The position numbers and the translations under genes are program-made. From NCBI GenBank assembly GCA_022768465.1, contig JALELZ010000011.1, forward strand, positions 1 through 55,038: a DNA stretch of 55,038 bases. Reading direction: 5' to 3'. The stretch comes from Lachnospiraceae bacterium (lineage in GTDB: Bacteria > Bacillota > Clostridia > Lachnospirales > Lachnospiraceae). How positions within the stretch are numbered: position 1 is the stretch's first letter; every line of letters starts with the position of its first letter. Below the pieces are notes generated by a model that did no database searches, was not told the origin of the DNA, and saw only the letters and a list, made by a program, of their open reading frames with translations. Positions 34,241 through 43,354 of the stretch are shown piece after piece.

Positions 34241-35158
34241 ATGGCAAATGAATACAAGGATTATATGGTCAGAGCTACGGCAGCTGACGGAATGATCAGA
34301 GCCTTTGCGGCAACAACAAGAAATATAGTTGAAGAAGGAAAAGATATACACGGAACCTACCCTGTAGCGACAGCAGCACTCGGCAGACTTTTGACTGCAG
34401 GAGTAATGATGGGTTCTGATATGAAGGATGACAGAGATCTTATTACTATTAAGATAGACTGTCAGGGACCTATAAAGGGACTCTTAGTTACGGCGGACAG
34501 AAACGGTCACGTTAAGGGCTATGTAGGAAACCCTTGTGTAGATCTTCCTCCTAATGATAAAGGAAAGCTTGATGTTGGCGGAGCTCTCGATCTGGGTGTT
34601 CTTTCGGTAATTAAGGATATCGGACTTAAGGAGCCTTACATCGGACAGACTATTCTTATATCAGGAGAAATAGCAGAGGATCTTACGTATTATTATGCAA
34701 CCTCTGAGCAGATACCATCATCGGTGGCACTCGGAGTGCTTATGAATAAGGATAATACCGTAAAACAGGCAGGCGGCTTTATTATACAGCTTATGCCCGG
34801 AGCAGACGATGAGCTTGCAGAGAAGCTTGAAAATAAGATTAATTCACTTAACGGCATTACTTCTATGCTTGATAAGGGAATGTCTCCTGAGGATATCCTT
34901 TCGGAAGTGCTCGGAGAGTTTGGTCTTAAGATAAACGAGCACATGGACTGCCGTTATGAATGCGACTGCAGCAGAACAAGAGTTGCAAAGGCATTGCTCA
35001 GCATAGGCGAAAAGGACTTAAAGGAGCTTATCGATGAGGGTAAGAATGTCGAGATGAGCTGTCACTTCTGCGGCAAGAAATACGAATTTACTCCTGAAGA
35101 GCTCAAAGTCATGCTCGAAGCTGCATTAGCAAAGAAGAATGATTCAGAGGAAGCTTGA
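34241..35158 (+). CDS. hslO: Redox-regulated chaperone Hsp33
   Basis: Hsp33 is a cytoplasmic holdase that becomes active under oxidative stress when its zinc is released. The 305-residue protein has the N-terminal domain (YMVRATAADGMIRAFAATT) and the four zinc Cys near the C-terminus in CDC and CHFC. ATG 34241 is chosen: AAAGGAG lies about nine bases upstream, whereas it directly abuts the earlier in-frame ATG at 34232. Confidence 0.95.
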   Translation: MANEYKDYMVRATAADGMIRAFAATTRNIVEEGKDIHGTYPVATAALGRLLTAGVMMGSDMKDDRDLITIKIDCQGPIKGLLVTADRNGHVKGYVGNPCVDLPPNDKGKLDVGGALDLGVLSVIKDIGLKEPYIGQTILISGEIAEDLTYYYATSEQIPSSVALGVLMNKDNTVKQAGGFIIQLMPGADDELAEKLENKINSLNGITSMLDKGMSPEDILSEVLGEFGLKINEHMDCRYECDCSRTRVAKALLSIGEKDLKELIDEGKNVEMSCHFCGKKYEFTPEELKVMLEAALAKKNDSEEA

Positions 35159-35215
35159 AAACAGAGTCAGGCTATAGTAAGATAAATATGAGCTGATTTC
35201 CGGTCGGACTCATAT

Positions 35216-35719
35216 ATGGAAAAATTCATAAAACTAAAATATATAATACTTGCAGTCGGTGTATTGGCATCGGCTGCTTTTTATATGAAGGAAAGCAGAT
35301 ATGATGAGCCAATAGTGGCCTTTGAGGATAATGCTGATCATGGAGTTTCAGAGCCTGCACCGGCAGATTTTAATGATTTTCAGAAAGACACTATCAATGA
35401 AGTGGTGAGAGCTGCGGTAAGAGATGAGCTTTATGCGATATGCCAGGAAGGCTATCTTGAAAAGGCTCTTTCCGAGGCCGTGGTCACTGCTAAAGCAGAA
35501 GCGGACGCGGATGCAAAAAGACATGAAGGTATGGTCAATATAAATACTGCCGCAAAGGAAGAGCTTATGAGCCTTGAAGGTATCGGCGAAAAAAGAGCTG
35601 AAGACATTATCAGCTACAGAAACTCATCGGGAGGCTTTAAAAGTATTGATGAGCTTATGAATGTAAGCGGTATAAAGCAGGCATCATTTGACAGGATAAA
35701 GGACAAGATATATGTTTGA
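35216..35719 (+). CDS. ComEA-like helix-hairpin-helix protein
   Basis: This 167-residue protein has an N-terminal membrane anchor (about 8-24), a variable acidic linker and a C-terminal ComEA-type double helix-hairpin-helix (VNINTAAKEELMSLEGIGEKRAEDIISYR, then GFKSIDELMNVSGI). ComEA binds DNA at the cell surface during uptake. The SLBB domain found in many Firmicute ComEA proteins is missing, and comEC is not adjacent. The function in competence is plausible, not certain. Confidence 0.8.
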   Translation: MEKFIKLKYIILAVGVLASAAFYMKESRYDEPIVAFEDNADHGVSEPAPADFNDFQKDTINEVVRAAVRDELYAICQEGYLEKALSEAVVTAKAEADADAKRHEGMVNINTAAKEELMSLEGIGEKRAEDIISYRNSSGGFKSIDELMNVSGIKQASFDRIKDKIYV

Positions 35720-35755
35720 AATGCATAAATCATGCATAAACATAAAAAACTGTGG

Positions 35756-35761
35756 TATACT
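35756..35761 (+). promoter_or_regulatory. Candidate -10 element before the Asp23 gene
   Basis: TATACT lies about 50 bp upstream of the Asp23-family start; the matching -35 (TGCATA) is poor. A promoter is needed for the long operon that follows, since no other is visible. Confidence 0.3.
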
Positions 35762-35807
35762 ATTAGACTATAAAAATGATTATACACTGCAGAACAAGGA
35801 GGCTTCT

Positions 35808-36179
35808 ATGGCAGATAATAATACAAGCACTGAGAGTAATTTCAAAAGCAACATTAAGATAGCCGATGATGTGATCGGAAGCATTGCTGCGCTTGCAGCT
35901 ATGGATGTTGACGGAGTTTCGGCTATGGCCGGCAATGTGACAAATGAGATCTTTGCAAAGTTAGGCGGAAAAACACTTGGAAAGGGTGTTAAGGCGGTAG
36001 TATCAGGAGATGATGTTAAGTTTGATCTTGCAATCATCGTAGATTACGGATGCCATATTCCTGATGTTTGCAAGAGAGTTCAGGATAAGGTAAGAACAAC
36101 AGTAGAAAATATGACAGGCTTTGGTGTAAGTGAGATAAATGTCACCATTGCCGGAGTAAACGTACCGGAGAATGCTTGA
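35808..36179 (+). CDS. Asp23/Gls24 family protein (YqhY-like)
   Basis: This 123-residue protein has the Asp23 core: IKIADDVIGSIAALAAMDVDGVSAMAG, a middle section and VCKRVQDKVRTTVENMTGF plus VNVTIAGV-type end. The position directly before nusB matches YqhY of Bacillus, linked to regulation of fatty-acid synthesis. ATG 35808 follows AAGGAGG; the open frame extends 96 bases upstream but without family similarity. Its stop precedes the nusB ATG by two bases. Confidence 0.9.
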   Translation: MADNNTSTESNFKSNIKIADDVIGSIAALAAMDVDGVSAMAGNVTNEIFAKLGGKTLGKGVKAVVSGDDVKFDLAIIVDYGCHIPDVCKRVQDKVRTTVENMTGFGVSEINVTIAGVNVPENA

Positions 36180-36181
36180 AT

Positions 36182-36595
36182 ATGACGAAACACGAACTCA
36201 GAGAACAGGTATTTAAGGCTGTATTCAGCATAGATACACAGCTTGAGACAGAAAACGGCATCGTGCCGGAGGAGATAGTGAAAAACTATCTTACTAAATC
36301 CTGCGATGAACCACTGACAGAAGATGAAACTGATTACATATTCACCAAGGCTTCTGCAATCGGAGATATGCTTACTCAGCTTGATGAAGAGATAAATGCC
36401 GTAGCAGAGGGCTGGAAGACAAATCGTATGGGAAAGGCAGAGCTCAATATACTGAGACTTGCTGTATATGAGATAAGATATGATGAATCCATTCCTGTAA
36501 AGGTAGCAATCAACGAAGCGGTAGAGCTTGCAAAGGAATACTGCAATCAGGATGCACCTTCATTTATTAACGGCATGCTGGCACACTTTGCCTGA
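36182..36595 (+). CDS. nusB: Transcription antitermination factor NusB
   Basis: NusB, with NusE (S10), binds boxA RNA and supports rRNA transcription. The 137-residue all-helical protein begins TKHELREQVFKAVFSID and has the family stretch WKTNRMGKAELNILRLAVYEIRYDE and INEAVELAKEY. Start choice: ATG 36182 is assumed; a TTG at 36176 is closer to the ideal spacing from GGAG and would add two residues. Confidence 0.94.
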   Translation: MTKHELREQVFKAVFSIDTQLETENGIVPEEIVKNYLTKSCDEPLTEDETDYIFTKASAIGDMLTQLDEEINAVAEGWKTNRMGKAELNILRLAVYEIRYDESIPVKVAINEAVELAKEYCNQDAPSFINGMLAHFA

Positions 36596-36604
36596 GAAGG
36601 ATAA

Positions 36605-37882
36605 ATGGCTGATTTTTATACCGTCTCACAGATAAACGGATATATTAAAGGCATGTTCGAAAGAGATTTTGTCTTAAAGCGTATTCGTGTAAAGGGAGAG
36701 GTTTCAAACTGCAAATATCACGGTTCGGGGCATATTTATTTTACCTTAAAGGACAGCGAAGCGCAGATAAACTGCGTTATGTTCAGGAGCTCAAGAGATG
36801 GTCTTACCTTTATAATGAAGGACGGTCAGCAGATCGAGGCCACCGGACAGATAAGTGTCTACGAAAAGGGCGGAAGCTATCAGCTGTATGTCAGGACGGC
36901 AGCGCTTTCCGGAGCAGGTGAGCTTTATGAAAAATACCTTGAGCTTAAGAATAAGCTTGAGGATATGGGCATGTTCGATCCGCTCTACAAAAAGCCCATA
37001 CCTGCATACTGTATGCGTATAGGCATTGTTACGGCACCTACTGGAGCTGCAATTCAGGACATAATAAATATCAGCTCAAGAAGAAATCCGTATGCAGAGC
37101 TTATTCTTTATCCGGCGCTTGTTCAGGGTACAGGAGCAAAGGAGAGTATTGTAAAAGGTATAAGACGTCTTGATGAAATGGGACTTGATGTCATTATAAT
37201 AGGACGCGGAGGCGGTTCTATCGAGGATCTCTGGGCATTTAATGAGGAAGATGTCGCTGAAGCTATATTTGAAGCAAAGACACCGGTTATATCGGCGGTG
37301 GGACATGAAACGGACTTTACCATCGCGGATTTTGTTTCGGATATGAGAGCGCCGACACCATCTGCAGCGGCAGAACTGGCGAATTTTGAATATGCAGATT
37401 TTGAAGAACAGTTTGCGGCAGCATTATCGGCGTTAAGAGTAACTCTTGAGCATAAGAAAAGCATTACGGTACACAGACTGAGTGCCTATGAGGAAAGACT
37501 TAAGAGGCTGTCACCACAGACAGTGTTATCTCACAAAAAGGATAGACTTTCAGAAATAAAGCTGAGACTTTACAGAGCTGCTGTACAGAAGAAGGATCAT
37601 GAAAAGGAACGTTTAAGCATTATAAAAACGGATCTTTCAGAATGCATAGACAGAAAGCTTTCAGACAGAAAGCATGAGCTTAAGCTTAGTATCTCGAGGC
37701 TTGACGGTGCTTCCCCTTTAAAGAAGATGAGCGGCGGCTACGGATATCTTATGAATTCCGAGAAAAAAGCTGTAAAAAGTGTTCTGGATGTGACAGAGGG
37801 AGACCTTATAAGCGCCTATGTTGCAGACGGAAAAATAGAGTGCCGTGCATTATCGGCTGAGGAAATAAACTATGGCAGATAA
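36605..37882 (+). CDS. xseA: Exodeoxyribonuclease VII large subunit
   Basis: This 425-residue catalytic subunit degrades ssDNA from both ends. The N-terminal OB-fold is YTVSQINGYIKGMFERD...VKGEVSNCKYHGSGHIYFTLKD. The catalytic region includes IGIVTAPTGAAIQDII, GRGGGSIEDLWAFN and VGHETDFTIADFVSD. A long coiled coil follows (about 275-385) and then a short C-terminal domain. It overlaps xseB by 11 bp. Confidence 0.96.
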   Translation: MADFYTVSQINGYIKGMFERDFVLKRIRVKGEVSNCKYHGSGHIYFTLKDSEAQINCVMFRSSRDGLTFIMKDGQQIEATGQISVYEKGGSYQLYVRTAALSGAGELYEKYLELKNKLEDMGMFDPLYKKPIPAYCMRIGIVTAPTGAAIQDIINISSRRNPYAELILYPALVQGTGAKESIVKGIRRLDEMGLDVIIIGRGGGSIEDLWAFNEEDVAEAIFEAKTPVISAVGHETDFTIADFVSDMRAPTPSAAAELANFEYADFEEQFAAALSALRVTLEHKKSITVHRLSAYEERLKRLSPQTVLSHKKDRLSEIKLRLYRAAVQKKDHEKERLSIIKTDLSECIDRKLSDRKHELKLSISRLDGASPLKKMSGGYGYLMNSEKKAVKSVLDVTEGDLISAYVADGKIECRALSAEEINYGR

Positions 37883-38069
37883 AAAAGAGCTGACTATCGA
37901 GGAAAGCTTTAGCAAGCTTCAGGAGATACTTGATAAAATGGAAGATGATGAAACCGGACTCGAAGAGAGCTTTAAGCTGTACGAGGAAGGGATCGGACTT
38001 GTAAAAAAGGTCAGTGAAAGTATAGATAAGGTCGAAAAGAGAATTAAAATTCTCAGCGAAGAGGAATGA
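37872..38069 (+). CDS. xseB: Exodeoxyribonuclease VII small subunit
   Basis: This 65-residue coiled-coil subunit has the typical SFSKLQEILDKMEDDETGLEESFKLYEEG. It binds XseA; excess is needed for activity. It overlaps xseA upstream and the polyprenyl synthase frame downstream, showing translational coupling. Confidence 0.94.
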   Translation: MADKKELTIEESFSKLQEILDKMEDDETGLEESFKLYEEGIGLVKKVSESIDKVEKRIKILSEEE

Positions 38070-38071
38070 TC

Positions 38072-38974
38072 ATGGATTTCAAAGAACAGCTGAAAAATAA
38101 AACACAAATCGTTACTGACGGAATACTTAAGTTTCTTCCGGAGGAATCAGGCTTTCAAAAGACCATACTTGAGGCCTGCAATTATTCAGTAATAAACGGC
38201 GGAAAAAGATTAAGGCCGATAATGATCGAATCTGCATATCTGCTCTGCTGCGGCCGTGCCGATAAGGAGCTTAACGAGCAGGATAAAAGAAACATACTTC
38301 CGTTTATGGCTGCTATGGAGATGATACATTCGTCTTCATTGGTTCATGACGATCTTCCTTGCATGGACAATGACACCTTAAGAAGAGGTGTCCCGAGTAC
38401 CTGGGCCAAGTTTGGAGAGGATATGGGTACGCTTGCAGGTGACGGACTCATGATATATGCATTTGAAACAGCTTCCAAATCAGAGGCAGCACCTGAATTG
38501 AAGTCAAAGGCCATAGAGATACTTGCAAAAAAGACCGGTATTTTCGGAATGATAGGCGGACAGACTGTGGATGTTCAGCTTACAGGAAAACAGCCGACAA
38601 AGGAACAGCTTGAGTTTATTTATAAGCTTAAGACCGGAGCTCTTATTGAAGGCTCGTTTATGATAGGAGCAGTGCTTGCGGGAGCAAGCGAGGAAACTGT
38701 TGCAAAGCTTGAGGAAGCTGCGGACTGCATAGGTATGGCATTCCAGATAGAGGATGACATTCTGGATGTGACCAGCACAGAGGCTGAGCTCGGAAAGCCA
38801 ATAGGCTCAGATGAAGAAAACGGAAAGATAACCTGGCTCACGTATTACGGCATGGAAAAGTCACGTGAGGACGTTGAAAAATATACAAACAGAGCGATTG
38901 AGATCGTAGAGGAAATAGGAGACTATCCTTTCCTTACAGAGCTTCTCAGATCACTTGTTAACAGAAGATCCTGA
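38072..38974 (+). CDS. ispA: Polyprenyl synthetase (farnesyl-diphosphate synthase type)
   Basis: This 300-residue trans-prenyltransferase condenses IPP with allylic diphosphates. The first Asp-rich motif is DDLPCMD, the second DDILD, with GGKRLRP near the N-terminus. ATG 38072 is favoured over 38066, since GAGG lies too close to the latter. In many Clostridia dxs comes next; here tlyA follows with a one-base overlap. Confidence 0.94.
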   Translation: MDFKEQLKNKTQIVTDGILKFLPEESGFQKTILEACNYSVINGGKRLRPIMIESAYLLCCGRADKELNEQDKRNILPFMAAMEMIHSSSLVHDDLPCMDNDTLRRGVPSTWAKFGEDMGTLAGDGLMIYAFETASKSEAAPELKSKAIEILAKKTGIFGMIGGQTVDVQLTGKQPTKEQLEFIYKLKTGALIEGSFMIGAVLAGASEETVAKLEEAADCIGMAFQIEDDILDVTSTEAELGKPIGSDEENGKITWLTYYGMEKSREDVEKYTNRAIEIVEEIGDYPFLTELLRSLVNRRS

Positions 38975-39798
38975 TGACGAATAAAAAAAGACTTGATGTA
39001 TTAATATTTGAAAAAGGCTATGCTGAGAGCCGTGAAAAGGCGAAAAGCATTATTATGAGCGGCATCGTATATGTGAACGGAGTGAAGGAGGATAAGGCCG
39101 GAACTGTTTTTGCAGATGATGACACTCTTAATATTGAGGTCAGAGGACAGGGACTTAAATATGTCTCAAGAGGCGGCCTGAAGCTTGAAAAGGCCATAAA
39201 CAAATTTGGCTTAAGACTTGACGGCTTTATTTGCATGGATATAGGCGCTTCTACGGGCGGCTTTACCGACTGTATGCTGCAAAACGGAGCAGTTAAGGTG
39301 TTTGCGGTAGATGTAGGTCACGGACAGCTTGCATGGAAGCTTAGAAATGACGACAGAGTCGTATGTATGGAAAAGACCAATATCAGATATATAAAACCGG
39401 AGGATATAGGCGGAGAAGAGCTTGATTTTGCTTCGGTGGATGTTTCTTTCATTTCTCTTGATAAGGTTCTTCCGGCAGCGAAGCCGCTTCTTAAGAAAAG
39501 CGGTGAGATGGTGTGCCTTATAAAACCGCAGTTTGAAGCTGGAAGAGAAGAGGTCGGTAAAAAGGGAGTCGTAAGAGATAAGAAGGTTCACGAATCCGTA
39601 GTTAATCGTATTACAGGCCTTGCTTTGGAACTTGGCTTCGGTATTAAAGGACTTACTTTCAGTCCTATAAAAGGCCCTGAGGGAAATATTGAATACCTCA
39701 TGTATATTACTAATGACCCTGATGAAAGCTGTGTAAAGCCTGATGAAGCTGCAGTAAAAAAGCTGGTGGATGAGGCACACGGCGAACTTGATAAATAA
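38974..39798 (+). CDS. tlyA: TlyA-family rRNA 2'-O-methyltransferase
   Basis: This 274-residue protein has an N-terminal S4 domain (KRLDVLIFEKGYAESREKAKSIIMSG) and an FtsJ-type methyltransferase (SAM loop CMDIGASTGGFTDCMLQNGA; catalytic Lys region IKPQFEAGREEVGKKGVV). TlyA methylates cytidines of 16S and 23S rRNA in mycobacteria; Firmicute members, often annotated YqxC, have a similar role or haemolysin-like annotation. Confidence 0.92.
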   Translation: MTNKKRLDVLIFEKGYAESREKAKSIIMSGIVYVNGVKEDKAGTVFADDDTLNIEVRGQGLKYVSRGGLKLEKAINKFGLRLDGFICMDIGASTGGFTDCMLQNGAVKVFAVDVGHGQLAWKLRNDDRVVCMEKTNIRYIKPEDIGGEELDFASVDVSFISLDKVLPAAKPLLKKSGEMVCLIKPQFEAGREEVGKKGVVRDKKVHESVVNRITGLALELGFGIKGLTFSPIKGPEGNIEYLMYITNDPDESCVKPDEAAVKKLVDEAHGELDK

Positions 39799-40634
39799 TG
39801 AAGAATTTTTACATAATTGTCAGCGAGAACGATCTAAAGAGCGCTAAGCAAATAGAAAAAACTAAAAAAAGCATAATTAAGAGTCTGAAGCGTTACGACT
39901 TTGTTTCCTGCGATACACATGAGGGCTTTTTAGAAAGAGGCTTTAAGATCCCGAAAGATGTGGAATGCGTTATAACCATAGGCGGAGACGGAACAATGCT
40001 CAGAGCAGCAAGAGCGGCATTCGGCGGCTCGGTGCTTTTTATAGGCATTAACCGCGGACATATGGGTTATCTGACAGAGATATCAGAGCTTACGGATTAT
40101 GATTCATTTACAGACAGACTTGTAAATGATGATTTCAAGATCCAGGAACGCATGATGCTTTCGGCACGCGCAGAAAGAAACGGCAAGCTTATATATAAGG
40201 ACTTTGCGCTAAATGATGTGCTCATGTGCAAAAATGACACAGTGCGCATGATGGAATATGAGGTCTATGTTAATGATACTTTCCTGAATTCCTACAGAGC
40301 AGACGGATTTTTGGTTTCCAGCCCGACAGGATCAACAGGATACTCAATGTCGGCAGGAGGTCCTATAGCAGAGCCTTCGGCGAAGCTTCTGATACTGACT
40401 CCTATCTGTCCGCATTCGATAAACACCAGATCAATGGTGCTTTCTGCAGATGACAGGATCAAGATAATACCTAAAAATGAAACCCAGCTGGTGTCCTGTG
40501 ACGGCGCGGATGCTACACCACTTGAAAACGGTGATGTTTTGACAGTCACAAGATCCAGAACTACGATGAAATTTATAAAATTCAAAGAGACTTCATTCCT
40601 TGATACCCTTAGAGAGCGAATGAGAACAGTCTGA
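39798..40634 (+). CDS. nadK: NAD kinase
   Basis: NadK phosphorylates NAD to NADP. The 278-residue protein has GGDGTMLRAAR (62-72), the NE/D-containing LNDVLMCK region and the Gly-rich DGFLVSSPTGSTGYSMSAGG motif. It overlaps tlyA through TAATG, a position conserved in Clostridia. Confidence 0.95.
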   Translation: MKNFYIIVSENDLKSAKQIEKTKKSIIKSLKRYDFVSCDTHEGFLERGFKIPKDVECVITIGGDGTMLRAARAAFGGSVLFIGINRGHMGYLTEISELTDYDSFTDRLVNDDFKIQERMMLSARAERNGKLIYKDFALNDVLMCKNDTVRMMEYEVYVNDTFLNSYRADGFLVSSPTGSTGYSMSAGGPIAEPSAKLLILTPICPHSINTRSMVLSADDRIKIIPKNETQLVSCDGADATPLENGDVLTVTRSRTTMKFIKFKETSFLDTLRERMRTV

Positions 40635-40646
40635 GAGGACAGAATA

Positions 40647-41096
40647 ATGAAGGTCGGCAGACAGGCGAAAATTATAGAACTTATCGGCAAGTATGATATT
40701 GAGACTCAGGAAGAGCTGTGCGCAAGGCTCAACGAGGAGGGTTATGATGTCACTCAGGCCACAGTATCCAGAGACATAAGAGCACTCAAGCTTACAAAGG
40801 TAACAGAATCAAACGGCAGATCTGTATACAGAGCTGTTTCCGGAAATGTTGATTTTTCTCATAAATACATAAGTATTCTTAAAAACGGCTATATTTCAAT
40901 GGATATGGCACAAAACATACTTGTTGTAAAAACAGTATCCGGAATGGCTATGGCTGTTGCTGCCGCTATTGATGCAATGGATTTCAGAGAGGTGGTCGGC
41001 TGCATTGCCGGCGATGATACTATAATGATAGCTATACGTACTGTAGACGGCTGTCTTGAGGTTATGAAAAAGATAAGAGCGATAGTAGATAACTGA
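40647..41096 (+). CDS. argR: Arginine repressor ArgR
   Basis: This 149-residue protein has an N-terminal winged helix (KIIELIGKYDIETQEELCARL...VTQATVSRDIRALKL) and a C-terminal trimerisation/arginine-binding domain (VVGCIAGDDTIMIAIR). It controls arginine metabolism genes; the location before recN is the conserved Firmicute arrangement (ahrC). GAGAGGA precedes the start. Confidence 0.95.
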   Translation: MKVGRQAKIIELIGKYDIETQEELCARLNEEGYDVTQATVSRDIRALKLTKVTESNGRSVYRAVSGNVDFSHKYISILKNGYISMDMAQNILVVKTVSGMAMAVAAAIDAMDFREVVGCIAGDDTIMIAIRTVDGCLEVMKKIRAIVDN

Positions 41097-41112
41097 GCGG
41101 AGAAAAATATAT

Positions 41113-42798
41113 ATGCTGCTTGAACTTAATGTAAAGGATATTGCGCTTATAAAAAAAGCTTCTGTTGAATTTGACAGAGGCTTAAATATATTGACCGGAG
41201 AAACCGGTACCGGTAAATCTGTTATTATAGATTCTGCTATGCTGGCACTCGGAGCAAAGATAAAGGGCGATATCATTCGAAGAGGGGCGGAATACGCATA
41301 TATAGAGCTTATTTTCAGTATTGAAGACGATGCGAGAAGGGAAAGACTTAAGGAATTATCGGTATATCCTGATGATAATGGAGAGATAGTGATCAGCCGC
41401 AAGATAATGCCGGGACGAAGTGTAAGCAGAGTGAATGATGAAACAGTCACACTCGGAAAGCTTGCCGAGATCACCTCTATGCTCATAGATATCTATGGCC
41501 AGAATGAGTTTCACACGCTTATGGACAGGAAACAGCATCTTAAGATACTGGATGAATATATGGCTGATGAAGTCATTCCACTAAAGAAAAAGACTATAGA
41601 GGCATTTAAGGCATACAAGGAAGCCTTAAAAAGAGCCGAGAGCTTTGATATGGATGAAAAGGAAAGGCTCAGAGAAACTGACCTTCTTTCATATGAGCTT
41701 AACGAGATAGATGAAGCGGCTATAAAAGACGGAGAGGAAGAAGAGCTTTCACAGCTTTATAAAAAGCTTAATAATGCCAAAAATATCCTTGACGGTATCG
41801 GAAGCGCATACAGAAATCTTGAAAGCACTGAGCTGGAAAGAGCAGTTGCCGATATTGACAGTGCCATGCGCTATGATGACGGGCTTAAGGATATATATGA
41901 TGAGCTTTTGGATGCACAGTCACTTATAGAGACCTGCGTAAAGGATATCGGTGCTTATGCCGATGCTTTGGAGGTCGATGAATCGGTACTTAACGAAACT
42001 GAAAGAAGACTGGATCTTATCAGAGGCCTTGAGGCAAAGTACGGAAAGACGCTGAGCGATATAGAAGAATACAGAGACAATATCGCAGCACGACTTAAAG
42101 AGCTTGAGGATTATGAGGATAACAAGCGTAAGGCGGAAAAAGCACTTGAAAAAGCTGAAGCGGAGCTTATAAAGCTGTGCGGACAGCTGACGGAAAAAAG
42201 AAAAAAAGGAGCTGCAAGGCTTGGCAAGGCTATAAGTGCAGAGCTTAAGGAGCTTGGTTTTGAAAAGGCTTCAATAGATATGGCTTTTGCAGAAAAGAAG
42301 CCGGCTGAGGACGGAGCTGATGATGTTTATTTTATATCGGCTCTTAATCCGGGTGAAAGCATGAAGCCTTTGAGCGAGGTTGCTTCGGGCGGTGAGCTTT
42401 CAAGAGTTATGCTTGCCATAAAAACCGTACTTGCAAAAACCGATGATATGCCGACTCTTATATTCGATGAGATCGATACAGGAATAAGCGGAAGAACAGC
42501 TCAGAAGGTTGCCGAGAAAATGGATGTGATCGCCATGGATCATCAGGTAATATGTGTTTCACATCTGCCTCAGATAGCTGCAATGGCAGACACGCACTTT
42601 GTGATAAAGAAAGAGGAAATTGACGGCAGAAATATAACTGAGATAACAAGACTTGATGAAGAAGGCTCACGCAGCGAGCTTGCAAGGCTTTTGGGAGGAG
42701 CAGAACTCACAAAGGTGGTATATGATAATGCTCTGGAGATGAAGGAACTGGCCAAAAAAGGCAAGAGTAAAAGACGCGGCGTGGCTGTTCAAGCTTAA
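41113..42798 (+). CDS. recN: DNA repair protein RecN
   Basis: This 561-residue SMC-like ATPase acts in double-strand break repair. Walker A is GETGTGKSVIIDS, followed by long coiled coils around a central region; signature SGGELSRVMLAIK and Walker B TLIFDEIDTGISG. H-loop residues are in CVSHLPQIA. It ends the operon that begins near nusB. Confidence 0.96.
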   Translation: MLLELNVKDIALIKKASVEFDRGLNILTGETGTGKSVIIDSAMLALGAKIKGDIIRRGAEYAYIELIFSIEDDARRERLKELSVYPDDNGEIVISRKIMPGRSVSRVNDETVTLGKLAEITSMLIDIYGQNEFHTLMDRKQHLKILDEYMADEVIPLKKKTIEAFKAYKEALKRAESFDMDEKERLRETDLLSYELNEIDEAAIKDGEEEELSQLYKKLNNAKNILDGIGSAYRNLESTELERAVADIDSAMRYDDGLKDIYDELLDAQSLIETCVKDIGAYADALEVDESVLNETERRLDLIRGLEAKYGKTLSDIEEYRDNIAARLKELEDYEDNKRKAEKALEKAEAELIKLCGQLTEKRKKGAARLGKAISAELKELGFEKASIDMAFAEKKPAEDGADDVYFISALNPGESMKPLSEVASGGELSRVMLAIKTVLAKTDDMPTLIFDEIDTGISGRTAQKVAEKMDVIAMDHQVICVSHLPQIAAMADTHFVIKKEEIDGRNITEITRLDEEGSRSELARLLGGAELTKVVYDNALEMKELAKKGKSKRRGVAVQA

Positions 42799-42871
42799 AT
42801 GAAGCTTTTCAAGGTGGAATTTTTTAAACAGGGTCATATATAAGACCGGGGAAATTTAAAGAGGTTAATTT

Positions 42872-43336
42872 ATGGCACATTGGTTTTTGAGAAACCAGAT
42901 ATTGATAACCGTTATTACGGCATGGGCACTTGCACAGATAATAAAGGCATTTTTATATCTCAGGATAGAGGGCGAATTCAGGGCTGAAAGGCTTATAGGC
43001 TCGGGCGGTATGCCGAGCTCTCATTCCTCTACGGTGTGCTCGCTTGCAGTATCTGCAGCATTTATATACGGTATCCATTCATTTGAATTTGCAATAAGCG
43101 TTGTTCTGGCTATCATAGTAATGCACGATGCCATGGGAGTAAGGCTTGAGACCGGAAAGCAGGCCAAGATCATAAATGCAATGCTTATGGAGAACCCTTT
43201 CAGCTGGAAGGGAGAGGTTTTTGAACAGAATCTAAAGGAATTGGTTGGACATACACCGCTGCAGGTAGTCTGCGGAGCTATATTAGGTGTGGTTATAGGT
43301 CTTGTTATGCATTGGATCGCTATAGGACTATACTGA
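42872..43336 (+). CDS. Divergent PAP2 family protein (YuiD/DUF212)
   Basis: This 154-residue membrane protein has about four spans and the acid-phosphatase-like motif GGMPSSHSST, then MHDAMGVRLETGKQA. The DUF212 family is related to PAP2 lipid phosphatases, but no substrate is established. The start follows AAAGAGG with nine bases spacing. It is 73 bp after recN, without an obvious terminator. Confidence 0.88.
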   Translation: MAHWFLRNQILITVITAWALAQIIKAFLYLRIEGEFRAERLIGSGGMPSSHSSTVCSLAVSAAFIYGIHSFEFAISVVLAIIVMHDAMGVRLETGKQAKIINAMLMENPFSWKGEVFEQNLKELVGHTPLQVVCGAILGVVIGLVMHWIAIGLY

Positions 43337-43354
43337 TGCCTGAAGAGGTTTTTA

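Noticed and set aside
39211-39780. Minus-strand frame of 189 codons opposite tlyA
   Set aside because: tlyA has its SAM motif and S4 domain; the antisense frame has neither a motif nor a ribosome site.
40896-41486. Minus-strand frame of 196 codons opposite argR and recN
   Set aside because: Low-complexity Ser/Leu/Ile product, typical of an antisense frame.
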